From the NCBI GenBank assembly GCA_003013855.2, contig ML058372.1, positions 124,001 to 188,000 of the forward strand: a stretch of DNA of 64,000 nt, given 5' to 3'. The position numbers and the translations under genes were made by a program. Below the pieces are notes generated by a model. That model made no database searches and was not told the DNA's origin. It saw only the letters and a list, made by a program, of their open reading frames with translations. Source of the stretch: Liriodendron chinense. Lineage: Eukaryota; Streptophyta; Magnoliopsida; Magnoliales; Magnoliaceae. Positions 9,899 to 21,303 of this stretch are shown in pieces; positions within the stretch are counted from its first letter, which is position 1, and every line of letters begins with the position of its first letter.

Positions 9899-11515
9899 CT
9901 AAAAAATTTCAGCGGGTTCTTCAACAAAATTGTCACATGTACTAGGAAAGGAGAATTGCATTGGTTGGAAATCATTGAATATGGATCTCCTTTCCATCTT
10001 GTCTAGGTAAAAATTATTCAAGTATGAGTCATCCCAAAAGTGTTCTTCGGTTTGAACAAACCAAAGAGATGTGGAGACTTGTATTTCTTCTTCACAAGTC
10101 GATATGATCTCTACAAAATCAGATTTCACTAGTGCTTCCACAATTGAATTTTCAGTTTGGTGTTCTGTGGAAGGAAACTTTTTAGGCATCGGGGAGGTCT
10201 CTCTCAAAGCATGTACAATGTCCTGAATCATGGGATCATCTCAATCCTCAAAGTACGTTAGGCACTCCTCAAGTGTATAGGAGACCTCATCGGAGGAAAT
10301 TTTCAGATTTGGACCCTTTATGTCTTCCTTCTTCTCAGAATTTTGTGTAGGTTGGAGTGGGTCCTCAACCTCTACACTTTCAGAAATTGGCCTCTCTATA
10401 GGCAAGTTAAGCGCCAATTCTTCCAAATCCTGCATAACAAATTTGTGTAAATTAGAAATTGGCGACTTGTCAAATAAATTTTCAAAAATTGACACTTCCA
10501 AGTTCTTATTAAAATTAGAATTGAATTCATCCTTAGAATGTGCCAAACATGTCCCCGAGCGTTTAGGTAGATCATGTTGGAAAAACCCCTCATCTTCCAT
10601 AGATTCTATCATGTTTACCTCATGGGGGCCATCATTATCATCCCAATCCTCAAAGGGATCAAAGCTAATAACATCTAGAGGATCAAAATTCTGCCTTAAA
10701 GCGAACTCCTCTTCCACGATTGAATCAATCATATCAACCTCGTGGACATCATCATCATCCCTATGCCTTTTGCCCAAGTGGAACACATTCACCTCCAACG
10801 TCATGTTTCCAAAGGACATTTGCATCACTCCATTCCGACAATTTATGATTGCGTTTGATGTAGCAAGGAATGAGCGGCCTAGAATCACCGGTATTTGGGT
10901 GCTAGCATCCATAACCGGTTGTGTGTCCAAAACAATGAAATCTACCGGGTAGTAGAATTTATCAACTTGGACTAGCACATCCTCAACTATCCCTCTCGGT
11001 ACACAGATGGATCTATCAGCGAGTTGCAACGTTGTTTTGGTGGGTTTTAATTCACCAAGACCTAATTGCTCATATACCAAGTACGGGATTAGATTTACAC
11101 TTGCCCCCAAGTCTAGCAATGCACACTCAATCCGATAGTCTCCAATGATACATGAAATTATGGAACTACCGGGATCTTTGAATTTTGGGGGGGTCTTTTG
11201 AGTGAGAATGGCACTCACCTGCTCATTTAAGAAGGCCTTTTATTGCACATTATATTTTCGTTTGGTTGTACATAGGTCCTTTAGAAACTTGGCATAGGAA
11301 GGGACTTGTTTGATGACATCAAGCAAGGGAATGTTGATCTTGACTTGCTTAAAAATCTCTAGAATATCATGAAAGTTTGGGAGAGATTTTGGAGCAACCA
11401 ATCTCGAAGGGAATGGTGCTACGGGCTTATAGATGCATTCCTTCTCTTGTGGGGCTAAGTTGGATCCGTCATCATCCTCAGAATTTACCGGATCATTAGG
11501 CTTGTCGGCCTTCAC
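9899..11515 (-). pseudogene. Element C protease and acidic spacer, disrupted
   Basis: Retropepsin-like aspartic protease remnant and the region after it. The frame 11218-10241 carries the catalytic-site motif LLDLGASVNLIP (about residue 36) and the flap/C-terminal motif IPVILGRSFLATSNAIINC (about residue 111), typical of plant gypsy proteases. A ~190-residue acidic spacer rich in FDPFEDWDD-type motifs follows. Stops break it at 11237-11239 (CAA to TAA by comparison with F) and at 10238-10240 (TGG to TGA). The segment 10231-9899 matches F's terminal segment (STSLWFVQTEEHFWDD). Nothing of pol follows. The plus-strand ORF at 10320-10952 is a shadow. Confidence 0.85.
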
Positions 11516-12984
11516 CGGAATAGATTTGTTGATTTGTTTACCACTTATAAGGGTGGTGACGGATTTGGCTTACTCCATATGTTGGTTGAAGGGATCAGGA
11601 ATGCTTACTTCATGTACTTGTTTTGGATTGGGCCGAGGTTGGCCGGAAAGGTCCCTTCCCTAGCATTCAAGCGTCCCTTAATCTCATCAACCGAGACTTT
11701 AAGCACTTGGAACATTTGCCGATTCATTTGATTAATTTGTGTTTACCCTTGTATAAACGCTTTCAAGGTATCCTCCATTGAGAATTGAGGTGGGGCCATA
11801 TTTTGCATGGGTGGCCCTCCTTAAGAATTGGTAGGATTGCCTGTGGGAGCATTCTTCCAACTAAAATTTAGGTGGTTCTTCCAACTGTTATTGTACGTAT
11901 TACCCACCGGTCCATTGAAAGGCCGTTGATACCCATATGTGACATTTACATGTTCATGTATACCTCTTGAAATGCAGGAATTGTGAGACAATCTTGCGTA
12001 GCGTGTAAATCGGTGTGACAAATCCCACATATGGTCTCAATAGCTTCATTGGACTTTGGAACTCCACTCTTACTAAGTTCCATAGCCTCGATCTTCCTTG
12101 TGAGGTTGGCTATCCTTGCATTCATGTCGTCTTCCTCCTTGAGGATATAAATCCCTCCTTTCTCTTTCTCTTGAATAGGCTTGAGGTTATTGGGTTTATC
12201 CGAGGTATCCCAAGATTGGGCATTTTCAGCAAACATGTCCAAATAACTCCAAGCCTCATCTGGATTTTTGCTCATAAACTCGCCATTGCACATCATCTCC
12301 ACAAATTGGCGCATATTGGAACTTAATCCATCATTAAAAAAGTTTATAATTCGCCAACTCTCATAGCCATGATGTGGGCAAGTAAGTAGGAGGTCTTTAA
12401 ATCTCTCCCAACATTGGAAGAAAGATTCACCCTCTTTAACCGAGAAATTCATTATGGCTCTTCGAAGGGTGTTCGTTTTAAGAGCCGGGAAGAACTTTTT
12501 CAAGAATTCCCTGGGTCATCTCATTCCAGACCCAATCGAATGTAGGTCTAAGAGAGTAAAGCCAATTTTTTGCTCTTTCTTTCAATGAAAAGAGAAAGAG
12601 TTTAAGCTTAATGGTATCTTCAGAAACATTGGTGTCTTGCAAGGTAGCCACCACTTCTTCGAATTCTTTTAAGTGCAGATATGGCCTGTCAGAGTCTAGC
12701 CCATAGAACTTTGGTATAAGTTGAATCACACCCGGCTTTATGTCAATGTTTCCGTCATTTGGTGGTAGAACCACGCAAGAGGGTGTAATTGCATGGGCTG
12801 GTTGTAGGTAATCCCGTAGTGATCTCATTGGAGGAACGTTATGTACCTCATTCTCTCCTACTCCCTCTTGATTTGCGTTTGTAGTTGGAGTAGGAGGGGG
12901 AGGATTCCTTAAAGGTGTTTGATCCATACTCCCCAAACTTTCACAACGTTCTTGGTAATTCTGGACTCGTCTATAGATTGACAA
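11516..12984 (-). pseudogene. Element C gag, disrupted
   Basis: Retrotransposon gag remnant. The N-terminal frame (12984-12478) has the RSLRDYLQP motif, IDIKPGVIQLIPKF and KLKLFLFSLKERAKNWLYSL, a block typical of plant gypsy gag (family PF03732-like). A frameshift near 12490 moves it to 12503-11946, with SFFQCWERFKDLL, MRQFVEMMCNGEF and AENAQSWDTSD. A second frameshift near 11960 leads to 12030-11821. The C-terminal part contains the stop TAA at 11743-11745, at the same codon as in element G. Cys/His residues in the GICHTDLHATQDC segment resemble a degenerate zinc knuckle. Confidence 0.85.
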
Positions 12985-13283
12985 TGGTCCAACTAAACCA
13001 CCTTCGGATTAGAGACGATTTGAGTGGTCACGTTCCCAACGGGATATAAACCACTCAACTAAAACTAAGCCATTCCTAAATCCTAGAAATTTGAAATTAA
13101 TCTGGAAATTAGAAAAAATCTGCAAAAGGCTAAGTTAGAAGGATATTACCTAATGTGCTTGAACTAGAGAAGAAATCCTACAAAACAAACAATTTTGATT
13201 AGTTCTAAGAAATCAAAAAAAAAAAACCCTATCTAATTCTACTTCTACAGCCACTAAAACAATTTGAAAACCGTTATCTAAAT

Positions 13284-13301
13284 TCCCGAGCAACGGCGCC
13301 A
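13284..13301 (-). other. Primer binding site of element C, diverged
   Basis: Reverse strand TGGCGCCGTTGCTCGGGA; 16 of 18 bases match the tRNA-Asp site of element B. It lies 6 bases inside the LTR end at 13308, the same spacing as in B. Confidence 0.8.
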
Positions 13302-13307
13302 AAAACT

Positions 13308-13746
13308 TGTTCGCTCTCCTCAAGTGTAAGGATGACCTGCTGGCCGACCGGTCAAGACCGGCCGGACTAGACTGGTTATTAGTCCAGGAAGTGCAACAGG
13401 TCACAGACCTGTTGGCCTACCAGTTAAGACCGGTCGGACCAACTGGTCCTTTAGTCCAGTGGTTCCCAGAGGTGTGGCCGACCGGTTGGACGACTAGTCA
13501 GACCTCTGTTCTTCTTCTTTTTCGTCCTTTCTTTCTACTTTCTTCTCTCCTTTCTTTCTTCTTTCTTTGCTCCTCTTTCAACCTTCATTTCACGCATCTA
13601 AATATGTTCTTTTGGTCTCCTATTGGATGAAATCCACACTCATTCCTACAATCACAAACATACATTAGATGGTCCTTTTAAACATGAAAACTCTGCATAT
13701 AGTGTGATGTAGTGGGCTATGCAATGTATAAATTGGAGGTTCAACA
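13308..13746 (-). repeat. Element C 5' LTR, internally deleted
   Basis: Starts TGTTGAACCTCC at 13746 and ends GCGAACA at 13308, but is only 439 bp against ~1,340 bp in F and G. U3 with a few decayed GACCGGTC dyads (about 13341-13490) joins directly to the last ~20 bases of U5. The TATA box, R and nearly all of U5 are missing, so this LTR could not have produced the element's transcript as it now stands. Confidence 0.8.
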
Positions 13747-14256
13747 TGTACGCATGTAGTCCTGTACTTAGAATATTTTTCAAATTTCAAGCTTCGACTG
13801 TTCGCTCCAAAGGACAAGTACCTTTTTTGAGGTCGAAGTCACTGACACCAAAGCACTTTAAGCCATTCATCGGACAATTGAATGACGAGTCGAGGTACTA
13901 ATGATCAACTATTGTGAATTTTGGTAGTTCCTTCCCAATTTGGACCCTCCGGGCTGATTCTTCGTATAGGAACTTTGCTCTGGGAAGCGCGCATATGAAA
14001 ATATGCATCGCGAGACATTCAAACTTGTTAGTCAAGGGTTTTGGGTATTTTGGATCATTTGGCGGTAATAAACATGTCTAGTTTCGATCTGAAATAGGCA
14101 TTTATAGGCTTTCGGACCCTTTCAGTCGGCTCCAAACAGGGGCAAAACATATTTCAAGGTGCGCATGTAAAGATATGCGTTGCGCGATATTCAAACTTGA
14201 TAGTTAAGGGTCTTCGGGTGTTTCGAATCATTTGGCGGCAATACGCATTTCTAGTT
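13747..14256. repeat. Host tandem repeat (~170-bp unit), left part
   Basis: Contains about two diverged units. Motifs GCGCATATGAAAATATGC (13989) and GCGCATGTAAAGATATGCG (14161) are 172 bases apart, each followed by ATTCAAACTTG and GGATCATTTGGCGG-type sequence. The same unit resumes at 39769 beyond element D. No ORF. Nature unknown: it could be a satellite or the tandem part of another repeat. Confidence 0.75.
14252..14256. repeat. Target-site duplication of element D, left copy
   Basis: CTAGT precedes TGTCACGCCC at 14257. The right copy is CCAGT at 39764-39768 (one mismatch). The flanks rejoin within a ~170-bp repeat unit, which independently supports the insertion boundaries. Confidence 0.7.
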
Positions 14257-16777
14257 GTCACGCCCGAAATTCGGTTCTAGACGTTCATTCGCCGTAACCC
14301 AAATTCAGACGTGGCAGCCTCCGTAGTACCTCGACATCGGATCCTAACCCCACACGCCAGGTTCCGATCCTAGGATACCACAAGGAGGATTTTAACGTCT
14401 GAATTTTATCTTTTTGAAACATGAGCATCACCATATGAGTACCATCAAAGACAAACACAATATTTTCACTAAGTCATTTCGCTTACATACAGCACTGACA
14501 GGTAAATACACAATGCGTAAATATAAAAACTATGCACAATCCGGCACCTCCTACTACTGCACTCCCAACTCCAACGTTGCTGATACACTCTAGTATAACC
14601 TGCAGCGTAACAAACGCGCATAAGCTTCCAATGAAGCTTTGTTTGTGAGAGCGTGTGTACGTGCGCAATGCGTAGGGCAAGCATGATAAATATCAGAGTA
14701 AGCAGTAAAGCATGATGAGAACTTTAAACCAAGACTTACCCTAATTAGGCTACACAATCATGTGATGTGAATAACCAGTCTACCATGGCTATGCAAGCAT
14801 GCAATACAGGGAACTAGCCCACCATGGCTATGCAAGCGTGCAATACAGGTAACCAGCCTACCAAGGCCATATACTCATACTATGCAATGGCCTACAGGGC
14901 CTAATGTAACAAATAATGATCCAATGCATGTATGCAAATCACCACCTCTCAGTACAGTGGTCCGGGCACGAACAGTCATAACGCGATCGCCTAAGCAATA
15001 CAGGACTCGGAACTGGTAGCTCACTCAGTGTGGTAGCTCGCCCAAGCTTACAGCCCTGCCCACATCACACCTGCCCACGTCAGGACCGTCTAACATCATA
15101 CAGAACATCAGTCATATCACTGATACCAATACCATCTCTGAAACGGAACATCACCGGGGTCTCACAGACCTCACTACTCACTAGTAGAATGCTAAAGCCT
15201 ATTTAGTGCAACAGCGGACCTACTTACAGCTGGTCAAACTCAACCCACTTTGCCAACACTCTTCCAGCAGGTTAGGTCGAACCTCCTTCCAAACTGACCA
15301 CGTGTATTGAAAAACACCGCCGTTTGATATTCGCCATACTGGTGTATGATTAAACCACCTGGTCCTTGAATGGAGCACCTACCTTGGTACCAACGGGATT
15401 AAGGACTTTCACCAAGGGACATCTTTGGCATCCAGTTTAAAGATCACATATTTTTGGTGTTCTGCAAACCACGATGGAGCTGTGGTTGCAACGTAGTAAC
15501 CATGCTATGTGCGGCACAAGCAGACAGTGTGAAATGCAACCATGCATACAAACGTGGGACGACATGCCCGTGCAAGTCTCCAAAGATCACCATAAAACTA
15601 TAGGGTCTCAAATACAATGTCACCGTCAACTGGTAATGAACTGCACGACAATCGCGGCCGCTATGGCCGGTTAATACAAGACAATCAGATGAGCCAAGCA
15701 TTCATGATGCATGAGTCAAGCATACAGTATGAGTGCCAACAAGTAGTCAATCTACCACGATGGCAATAAATTAATCTAGTCCAACCTATTTGATATACGA
15801 TTAAGATGAGGGGACACATATGAATGATCGAGTTATAATGCGAGATGTCGCTAACTAAGGAATCTCGCACCAAGGGCTACAAGGTATGCTAAGCTATTCC
15901 TACCATACGGTGTAAGTCAGGATGATAGACTCCTGTCCTTGAATAGTCCCATACCTATTGGAGAGGTTTGCGTTAGAGAGCACGGGAATTACATTTGCGC
16001 GACTACATCTTGAATGCTTTACGAATGTGTTTATGCCCTAATGGTCCCCAACTAACAATGGTGATTCAGAATGCATACTCATTACACATGCATGGTGGTC
16101 GTCGAAGCATATATTATATAGATCACATATGAGTATTCCAAACAACACTACGTGTGGCAACAGATATACTAAAAACATCATAAAAAGATAATTCACTTAT
16201 AACACAAGCAAACATAAAGAGATAGGACCCTAAATGGATGGTACACAATAACACAGATGGTCCAACAATTGAACAGTGTGGATTAACCTTCAACATTAAG
16301 ATAACCCAAATGGAAAGAAAATGATTGAATACACTACCGACACATCAAAGGTATAACCTACTTGAGCGGCAATTGTAGAATACCCAAAATCATGCCGAGA
16401 CCTATGGTGCGGTAGTACAGTTGGGATATACATTAACGATTGGTTCGTAAAAAGAACAACATAGATGCGAGACACTAACGTAAGATGGGCTGCAAGACAG
16501 ATAAACAACATGACAATGGAACATAGGTGATTGGATAGTCTTCAGGTAGATGGACAATACGATGGGGTGCAAAGAAGGATGACGGATCCAACCCATACAT
16601 CAAGATAGGCTCCATATAATTGATGACCTAGATGACCTACTAATGTCGAGGATGGACCCCACACTTATCCTAAAAGGTAAATGGATGGGGTGGATGGGAT
16701 ATACATGATATGGTGGTCCAAATAGCTGGGTACAAGGCTAGGACACACCTTGCTAGGTGAGTCATGAAAGTACACAA

Positions 16778-16855
16778 TAAGGTGAGTCAATAGGGCGAGT
16801 CAACAGGGTGAGTCAACAAAGGTGGCTCAACAAGGTAAGTTAACAGGGTGAACCT
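16778..16855. repeat. GGTGAGTCAA minisatellite in D-family LTR
   Basis: About five degenerate ~15-bp copies of AAGGTGAGTCAACAGG. The same array is at 23787-23866 in the right LTR and, inverted, at 32335-32480 in solo LTR H, where it is longer. It is therefore a standing component of this LTR family with variable copy number. Confidence 0.7.
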
Positions 16856-17112
16856 TATGACTTGGGATCAAGCATACTTAAAGATTTTTATGTGTCCAGG
16901 TCTATGTAATATTTCAATCAGGGGTTGGTTGGACAAACAAATGTCAAGGTGGGTCCATGGAATGGATGACATGGATACACAAATACATACACTACGGTGG
17001 TCCTAAGGTCATCTTGCACATAACATGGTGGGGTCCGTTCATTTGGAGGGTTTTCATCAAGCCCAACAATAAGTCGTGTCTGACTTGGGACATCCTGGAT
17101 AAAATTCATACA

Positions 17113-17234
17113 CTAAGGTGGGCCCCGCCTATAGGTTAGATAACAAATAAATATTACCATAGGATCTAGGAAGTTTTGTGGTAGGCATTCAATCACCACC
17201 ATTTTCTATGTGTGGCCCACCAAAAACTGGGCCC
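17113..17234. repeat. 122-bp block, first copy of a local duplication
   Basis: From CTAAGGTGGGCCCC to ACTGGGCCC. It is nearly identical to 24124-24246 in the right LTR, immediately left of element F. The second copy at 17532-17654 is visibly more diverged (for example AAATTTTACC against AAATATTACC, TGCGGCCC against TGTGGCCC). Confidence 0.85.
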
Positions 17235-17531
17235 TGTTGAACCTCCAATTTATATACTGCATAGCCCATTACATCACATTATATGCATGTTTTCATGTTT
17301 AAAAGGCCCATCTAATGCATGTTTTGTGATTATAGGAATGAGAGTAGACTTCACCAAATTGGAGACCAAAACGATCCATTTAGAGCCATTGGCTGAAGGT
17401 TGAAAGAGGATCAAAGAAATAAGAAAGCAACTAGAAGAGAGAGAAGAAGAAAGGAAGAAAGAAGCAAAGGAGAGAAGAAAAGAGGGCAGGAACAAGCAGC
17501 CAAGACCGGTCGTTCGACCGGTCGCTCGTAG
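17235..17531 (+). repeat. Orphan 5' end of element F's LTR inside D's left LTR
   Basis: Begins TGTTGAACCTCC at exactly the position where F is inserted in the right LTR and follows F's LTR almost base for base for ~300 bp, through the A/G-rich block to GACCGGTCGCTCGTAG. It then jumps at the shared pentamer CTAAG back to D sequence. It has no F 3' end and no TSD of its own, so it did not arrive by transposition. Confidence 0.88.
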
Positions 17532-17654
17532 CTAAGGTGGGCCCCGCCTATAGGTTAGATAACAAATAAATTTTACCGTAGGATCTAGGAAGTTTTTGTG
17601 GTAGGCATTCTATCACCACCATTTTCTACGTGCGGCCCACCCAAAACTGGGCCC
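17532..17654. repeat. Second copy of the 122-bp block
   Basis: Repeats 17113-17234 with several substitutions and then continues into ACACCCCTGCC, the sequence found right of element F at 36999. This looks like the original left-LTR sequence, kept after the upstream tract was overwritten. Confidence 0.85.
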
Positions 17655-20420
17655 ACACCCCTGCCAAGAATGATGACAAGGTATACCCAACATCCATCAA
17701 GGTGGGATCCAAAGTTGGGCCCCATAGCCTTTATTTGGATGGAAAAATAAACAACATAGTGGCCTTAAGAGGAGTTTCATTGGTGGGCATCAATAACCAC
17801 TGTTTCCTGCTATGTGTCCACTTGAGGTTTGTATTTATCTCATTTTCTTGGCCCATGGCCCTAAAATAATATGGAAAAATAGATGGGTGGCATAGATAAA
17901 ACAGATGCATCATGGTGGGACCCACAGGGTGGGCCACCTGCTAGGCGCTTGGAGCTTGGCACCCAAATGGGCCCCAAGAGTTTTGAATCAAACTGATTTT
18001 TTTTTCCCATTCATCCAGACCTGTGCCTCAGGTCTGGATGGCAAATGGTATCATGGTGAGCATTTAGGAAGACTACAACGGTGGACATCATTGTCCCACT
18101 GTTTGGCGTGGTGTGGCCCACCTGAAATCTGTATCTGATTCATTTTTGGGCCCATGCCCTGAAATGATATGATAAAATGGATGGACGGCTGGCATGGTGG
18201 GTCCCACGAGGTTGGCCCCTTGTTGATAAGCGTGCCATGGCACGCTGCCATGCAACGGGTTCCCCCAAGTGGGGCCCAGACGTTCTGGCTCAGGATAATA
18301 TTTGTATTTTCTCTCCATCCAGATCATCGTGACCTTAACAACAGGTTCAATGGTAAATAAACACACGGTGGGGCCCTCACACATCAGCAACAGTGGTGGC
18401 CCCCAACTGTTTTTAATGGTGGCCGTCTAATCTCCATTATTTCTCATGGTGGGTCCACCTAAGCTTTTTATCAAGCTGATATTTTTGGGCCCCTATGTAT
18501 AGGTGTGAGTGACCTCGTGAACAGGTTAGATGGAAAATAAACATCCTGGTAGGCCCTGAGAAGGATTTAACAGTGGAAGTTCGTCCTCACTATCTTCTGT
18601 GGTGTGGCCCATCTTCGACTTGGATATGCCTCATTCTTGGGCCCATGTCCTAAAATGATCTAGCAAAGCAGATGGACGGTTTGAATAAAACCAATACATC
18701 ATGGTGGGGTCCCCGAGTGGGGCCCTCTGGTTAACGCCCAAAGGGGCTTCCGCCCTCATGCTGCTGGGCAGCAGCGTCCTCTGGACACTGTCTGTATAGT
18801 GACTTGTTGTTTTTTTTTTTTTATTCTTCTTCTTTTTTCCCTACATGGTGGTGTCCACATGGGAAATCCAATTCGTCCATCAGATTGGCCAGCTTAATGT
18901 GGGCCTAACGAGCCCTGATTTGGGTAGGTTTTGTTGTACAGAAACATGATAATAGGCCTTGGAAAGGTTTCAACGGTCTGCATGGTTTCTTCTGGCACAG
19001 CCCACTTGAGATCTGGATCTTCTTCATTTTTCGACCCCTGACCTAAAATGATATGGAGAGATCGATGGACGGCGTGGATATAACATAGTGGTTCCCACAT
19101 GTGGGGCCATTTTCAAGCCCAAAAATCACTTTCCTTCTCAACAATGCCACTCCAGCAACTTCTTTTTCTTTAATTAATTTATTATTATACTTTTCTTTTT
19201 GAAAGAAAAAAAGAGGTGGGGTCCATGCGATAAATCTAGTCCATCCACCAGGTTGGCCATCTTATAGTGGGCCCAGTGAGTACAAATTTGGACAGGTTTC
19301 GTAGCATACACACATCACAGTGGCCTTAGAAGGTTTCAATAGTCGCCATTATTTTCTTTAGTATGGCCCACTTGAGATTTAGATCTTAATGATTTTTGTG
19401 GCAAGGCCTAAAATGGCCTAGGAAGATAGATGAATGGCATGGATTAATCACATACATCAAGGTGGGGTCCGCAAGTGTGGCCTGCCAAAATGCATAAACA
19501 ACATAAATAAAACACACAAACTTCACGTAGACATGCACGTTAAACAAGCCTCATCTTGGACTTGTGTCCTCAATGATCCAGCAAGATGGTTGAAGTGCAT
19601 GGATACATTACACTTAGGTGGGGTCCACATATGTGGCCCACCCATCTCCTTAAAACGGGTAATCAAGTGACATCCACACCATCAAAATGGTGGGCCTCAC
19701 TCGATCCCTTGCTTCTACACGAAACCTAGGGGAAAGGGATGTACTCACAATGACGTTGAACAGTCAGATCGGGTCGGATAGTCGATCAGACGGCTTGATG
19801 CGGTGGATCTCATTTAATCACTTAAGCTCACAAATACTCTCTCTAATCTCTCCAACCTCACTATTTCCTCACTAATCACTTTCTTTAATCTCTTTTTTCT
19901 TCTTCTCTCTCTCTCTAGAAAATGAAAATGGGGGAGGCCATACATATGCCTTTTGTGGTAGGGGATTTGAGGATATGGATGGAATTTTGAAAGAGAGTGG
20001 GGGTAGAAATGAAATGGAGCATTTATGAGGGGGAGTAGCTTAGGTATGGGCTTAGTTGACTTATGGATGTAATTGATGGGACATTTGATTTATTGATGTG
20101 ATGCTTGATTGATTTGTGGGTGTTTGATTGATTGATGGGACAACATTGGGATTTGTGCAAGTGGGGCTCACGACATGCATTTGTAGCGTGGCCCACCTTG
20201 ATTTGTGCACATGTATGCATCTTTCAAGCTGGGTATCGAAACGGAGCATGCCGCGCGGCGTTGGAATCGTGGCCCCCGCGCGGTCGCAAGGGTACAAGTC
20301 TTAAGTTGTTGCGGTACTAAATCAGGGTCGTGATAAGAGATCATTGATTTGGTCCGTCCTGGACGTACCGGCATCGAAAACTAAATGTACGATCGGTTAA
20401 TCAGGGTACGAGTCTTACAA

Positions 20421-20440
20421 CTCTCCCCTCCTCATAAAAA
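20421..20440 (-). other. Polypurine tract of element D
   Basis: Reverse strand TTATGAGGAGGGGAGAGT directly before TGTAAGACTCG of the 3' LTR, preceded by TTTCGAGGATGAAATTT. This end-of-internal signature is common in Tekay/Del chromoviruses and fixes the element's orientation. Confidence 0.85.
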
Positions 20441-20599
20441 TTTCATCCTCGAAATTCACAGCCAAACGAAGTCAAAGCAAACCACACATATATGTAGATA
20501 GAAACTAAAAAGCATACGAAAATCAATGCATACACCTCCTGATGGTGTCAATCTTCTCTGGTGTCTGCCACAAAATGTCGGGGTCGAGGGAACAACTCT

Positions 20600-20911
20600 C
20601 TAGTACGGCTGCTGACGAGATGGGCAGTCCCTAATTCGGTGCCCAATCTCGCCACACTCGAAACAGGTGCCCTTGAATGGCCTTTGGAGGTCTGGTGCTC
20701 CTTGTGTCGTAGGTGGCTTCTGCGGATGAACCTTCCTTCGACGCCTAGTTCTTCGAGGACCTACGATCGGAGGGATTGGTACTATCGGTGCTCTACGCCA
20801 TGGTTGCTGCTTAGGTGCTCTCGACCGCTGAGGGCATTCCTTTCTTCGATGACCGACCTCGCCACACTCGAAACAATGACCTGAGACCCGCAGTGGGGTC
20901 TTCTCTGAAAA
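20600..20911 (-). pseudogene. Gag C-terminal fragment with two CCHC zinc knuckles
   Basis: Open reverse-strand frame of ~103 codons with no ATG start, bounded by TAG at 20912-20914 and TAG at 20600-20602. It contains CFECGEVGHRRKEC (20834-20875) and CFECGEIGHRIRDC (20624-20665), both matching CX2CX4HX4C. They are in the same frame, 70 residues apart, and are joined by a Pro/Arg-rich linker with five consecutive basic residues (RRTRRRRK). This is the nucleic-acid-binding end of a gypsy gag. The capsid part and everything downstream are missing. Two full knuckles is unusual for this lineage and may be an internal duplication. Confidence 0.75.
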
Positions 20912-21286
20912 CTACATCGTCTGGGAGCTGCTAGGGGAGAACTTCATCTTCTTGTTATTACCTAGGGGTGCTTTCTATGGCTTGAACAAAGCGGTCTTCA
21001 ACCGAAGCATCCCTCGAATTGCTCTGTGCTTACTAGGGTGACAGGTGCTAACTCTGGCTGGGACGTACCAGCCTCAACTTCAGCTACTGGTGTCGTGTCC
21101 ATTTCTAAAAAAGAAGGGATAAGAAACCCTTAGCCTTCGAAAACCGCAAACATAATACGATTAAAGAACTATACCATTAGGAATTTTAGTGATTTTAGGT
21201 TCGCAAATATCAACAAGTGAAGGGTGATCTAATCCTAGAACACTAAGTAGAAATACTGTGTTGTTCACAGGTAGCTCTCAAGTCAT

Positions 21287-21298
21287 GCTCTGATACCA
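21287..21298 (-). other. Primer binding site of element D, tRNA-Met type
   Basis: Reverse strand TGGTATCAGAGC, five bases after the LTR end at 21304. It is complementary to the 3' end of plant initiator tRNA-Met, the usual primer of Copia and chromovirus elements. It differs from the tRNA-Asp site used by B, C, F and G. Confidence 0.88.
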
Positions 21299-21303
21299 AC
21301 TCC

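Larger units (their letters stand above)
8921..13746 (-). mobile_element. Element C: truncated gag-protease gypsy element
   Basis: Reverse-strand relative of F and G. In its own direction it has a shrunken 5' LTR (13746 to 13308), a primer site, gag remnants, protease and acidic spacer remnants, and part of the 3' non-coding internal region. It then stops at about 8921-8936 without the last ~550 internal bases or the 3' LTR. No reverse transcriptase or integrase sequence is present. Several stops and frameshifts make it inactive. A's broken LTR abuts the truncation, suggesting a deletion between the two elements. Confidence 0.85.
14257..20420 (-). repeat. Element D 3' LTR (left copy), ~6.16 kb with scar
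   Basis: On the reverse strand starts TGTAAGACTCG at 20420 and ends GGGCGTGACA at 14257. It includes the 420-base scar at 17235-17654; without it the length is about 5.74 kb. Recognisable sub-blocks are a 44-bp tandem repeat (14780-14870), a GGTGAGTCAA minisatellite (16778-16855), several ~280-410-bp modules with CATTTTAGGGC and GTGGGCCCCACC motifs (17700-19640), and a CT-rich microsatellite (19890-19915). None of the short ORFs is credible. Confidence 0.88.
20441..21303 (-). other. Element D internal region outside the gag fragment
   Basis: An 863-bp remainder of internal DNA between primer site and polypurine tract. Apart from the zinc-knuckle frame at 20600-20911 it has no sustained reading frame and no pol motif. 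The plus-strand ORF 20561-20884 is a shadow of that frame. Confidence 0.75.

Noticed and set aside
10320..10952. 210-aa plus-strand ORF, Ser-rich
   Set aside because: Exact antisense shadow of the protease/spacer remnant of element C; the same shadow appears at 27363-27872 and 44278-44505.
17235..17531. Independent solo LTR or MITE insertion in D's left LTR
   Set aside because: No 3' LTR end and no TSD, and its left edge is exactly F's insertion point; a copying scar fits better.
20561..20884. 107-aa plus-strand ORF in element D
   Set aside because: Antisense to the zinc-knuckle frame, which has real motifs.
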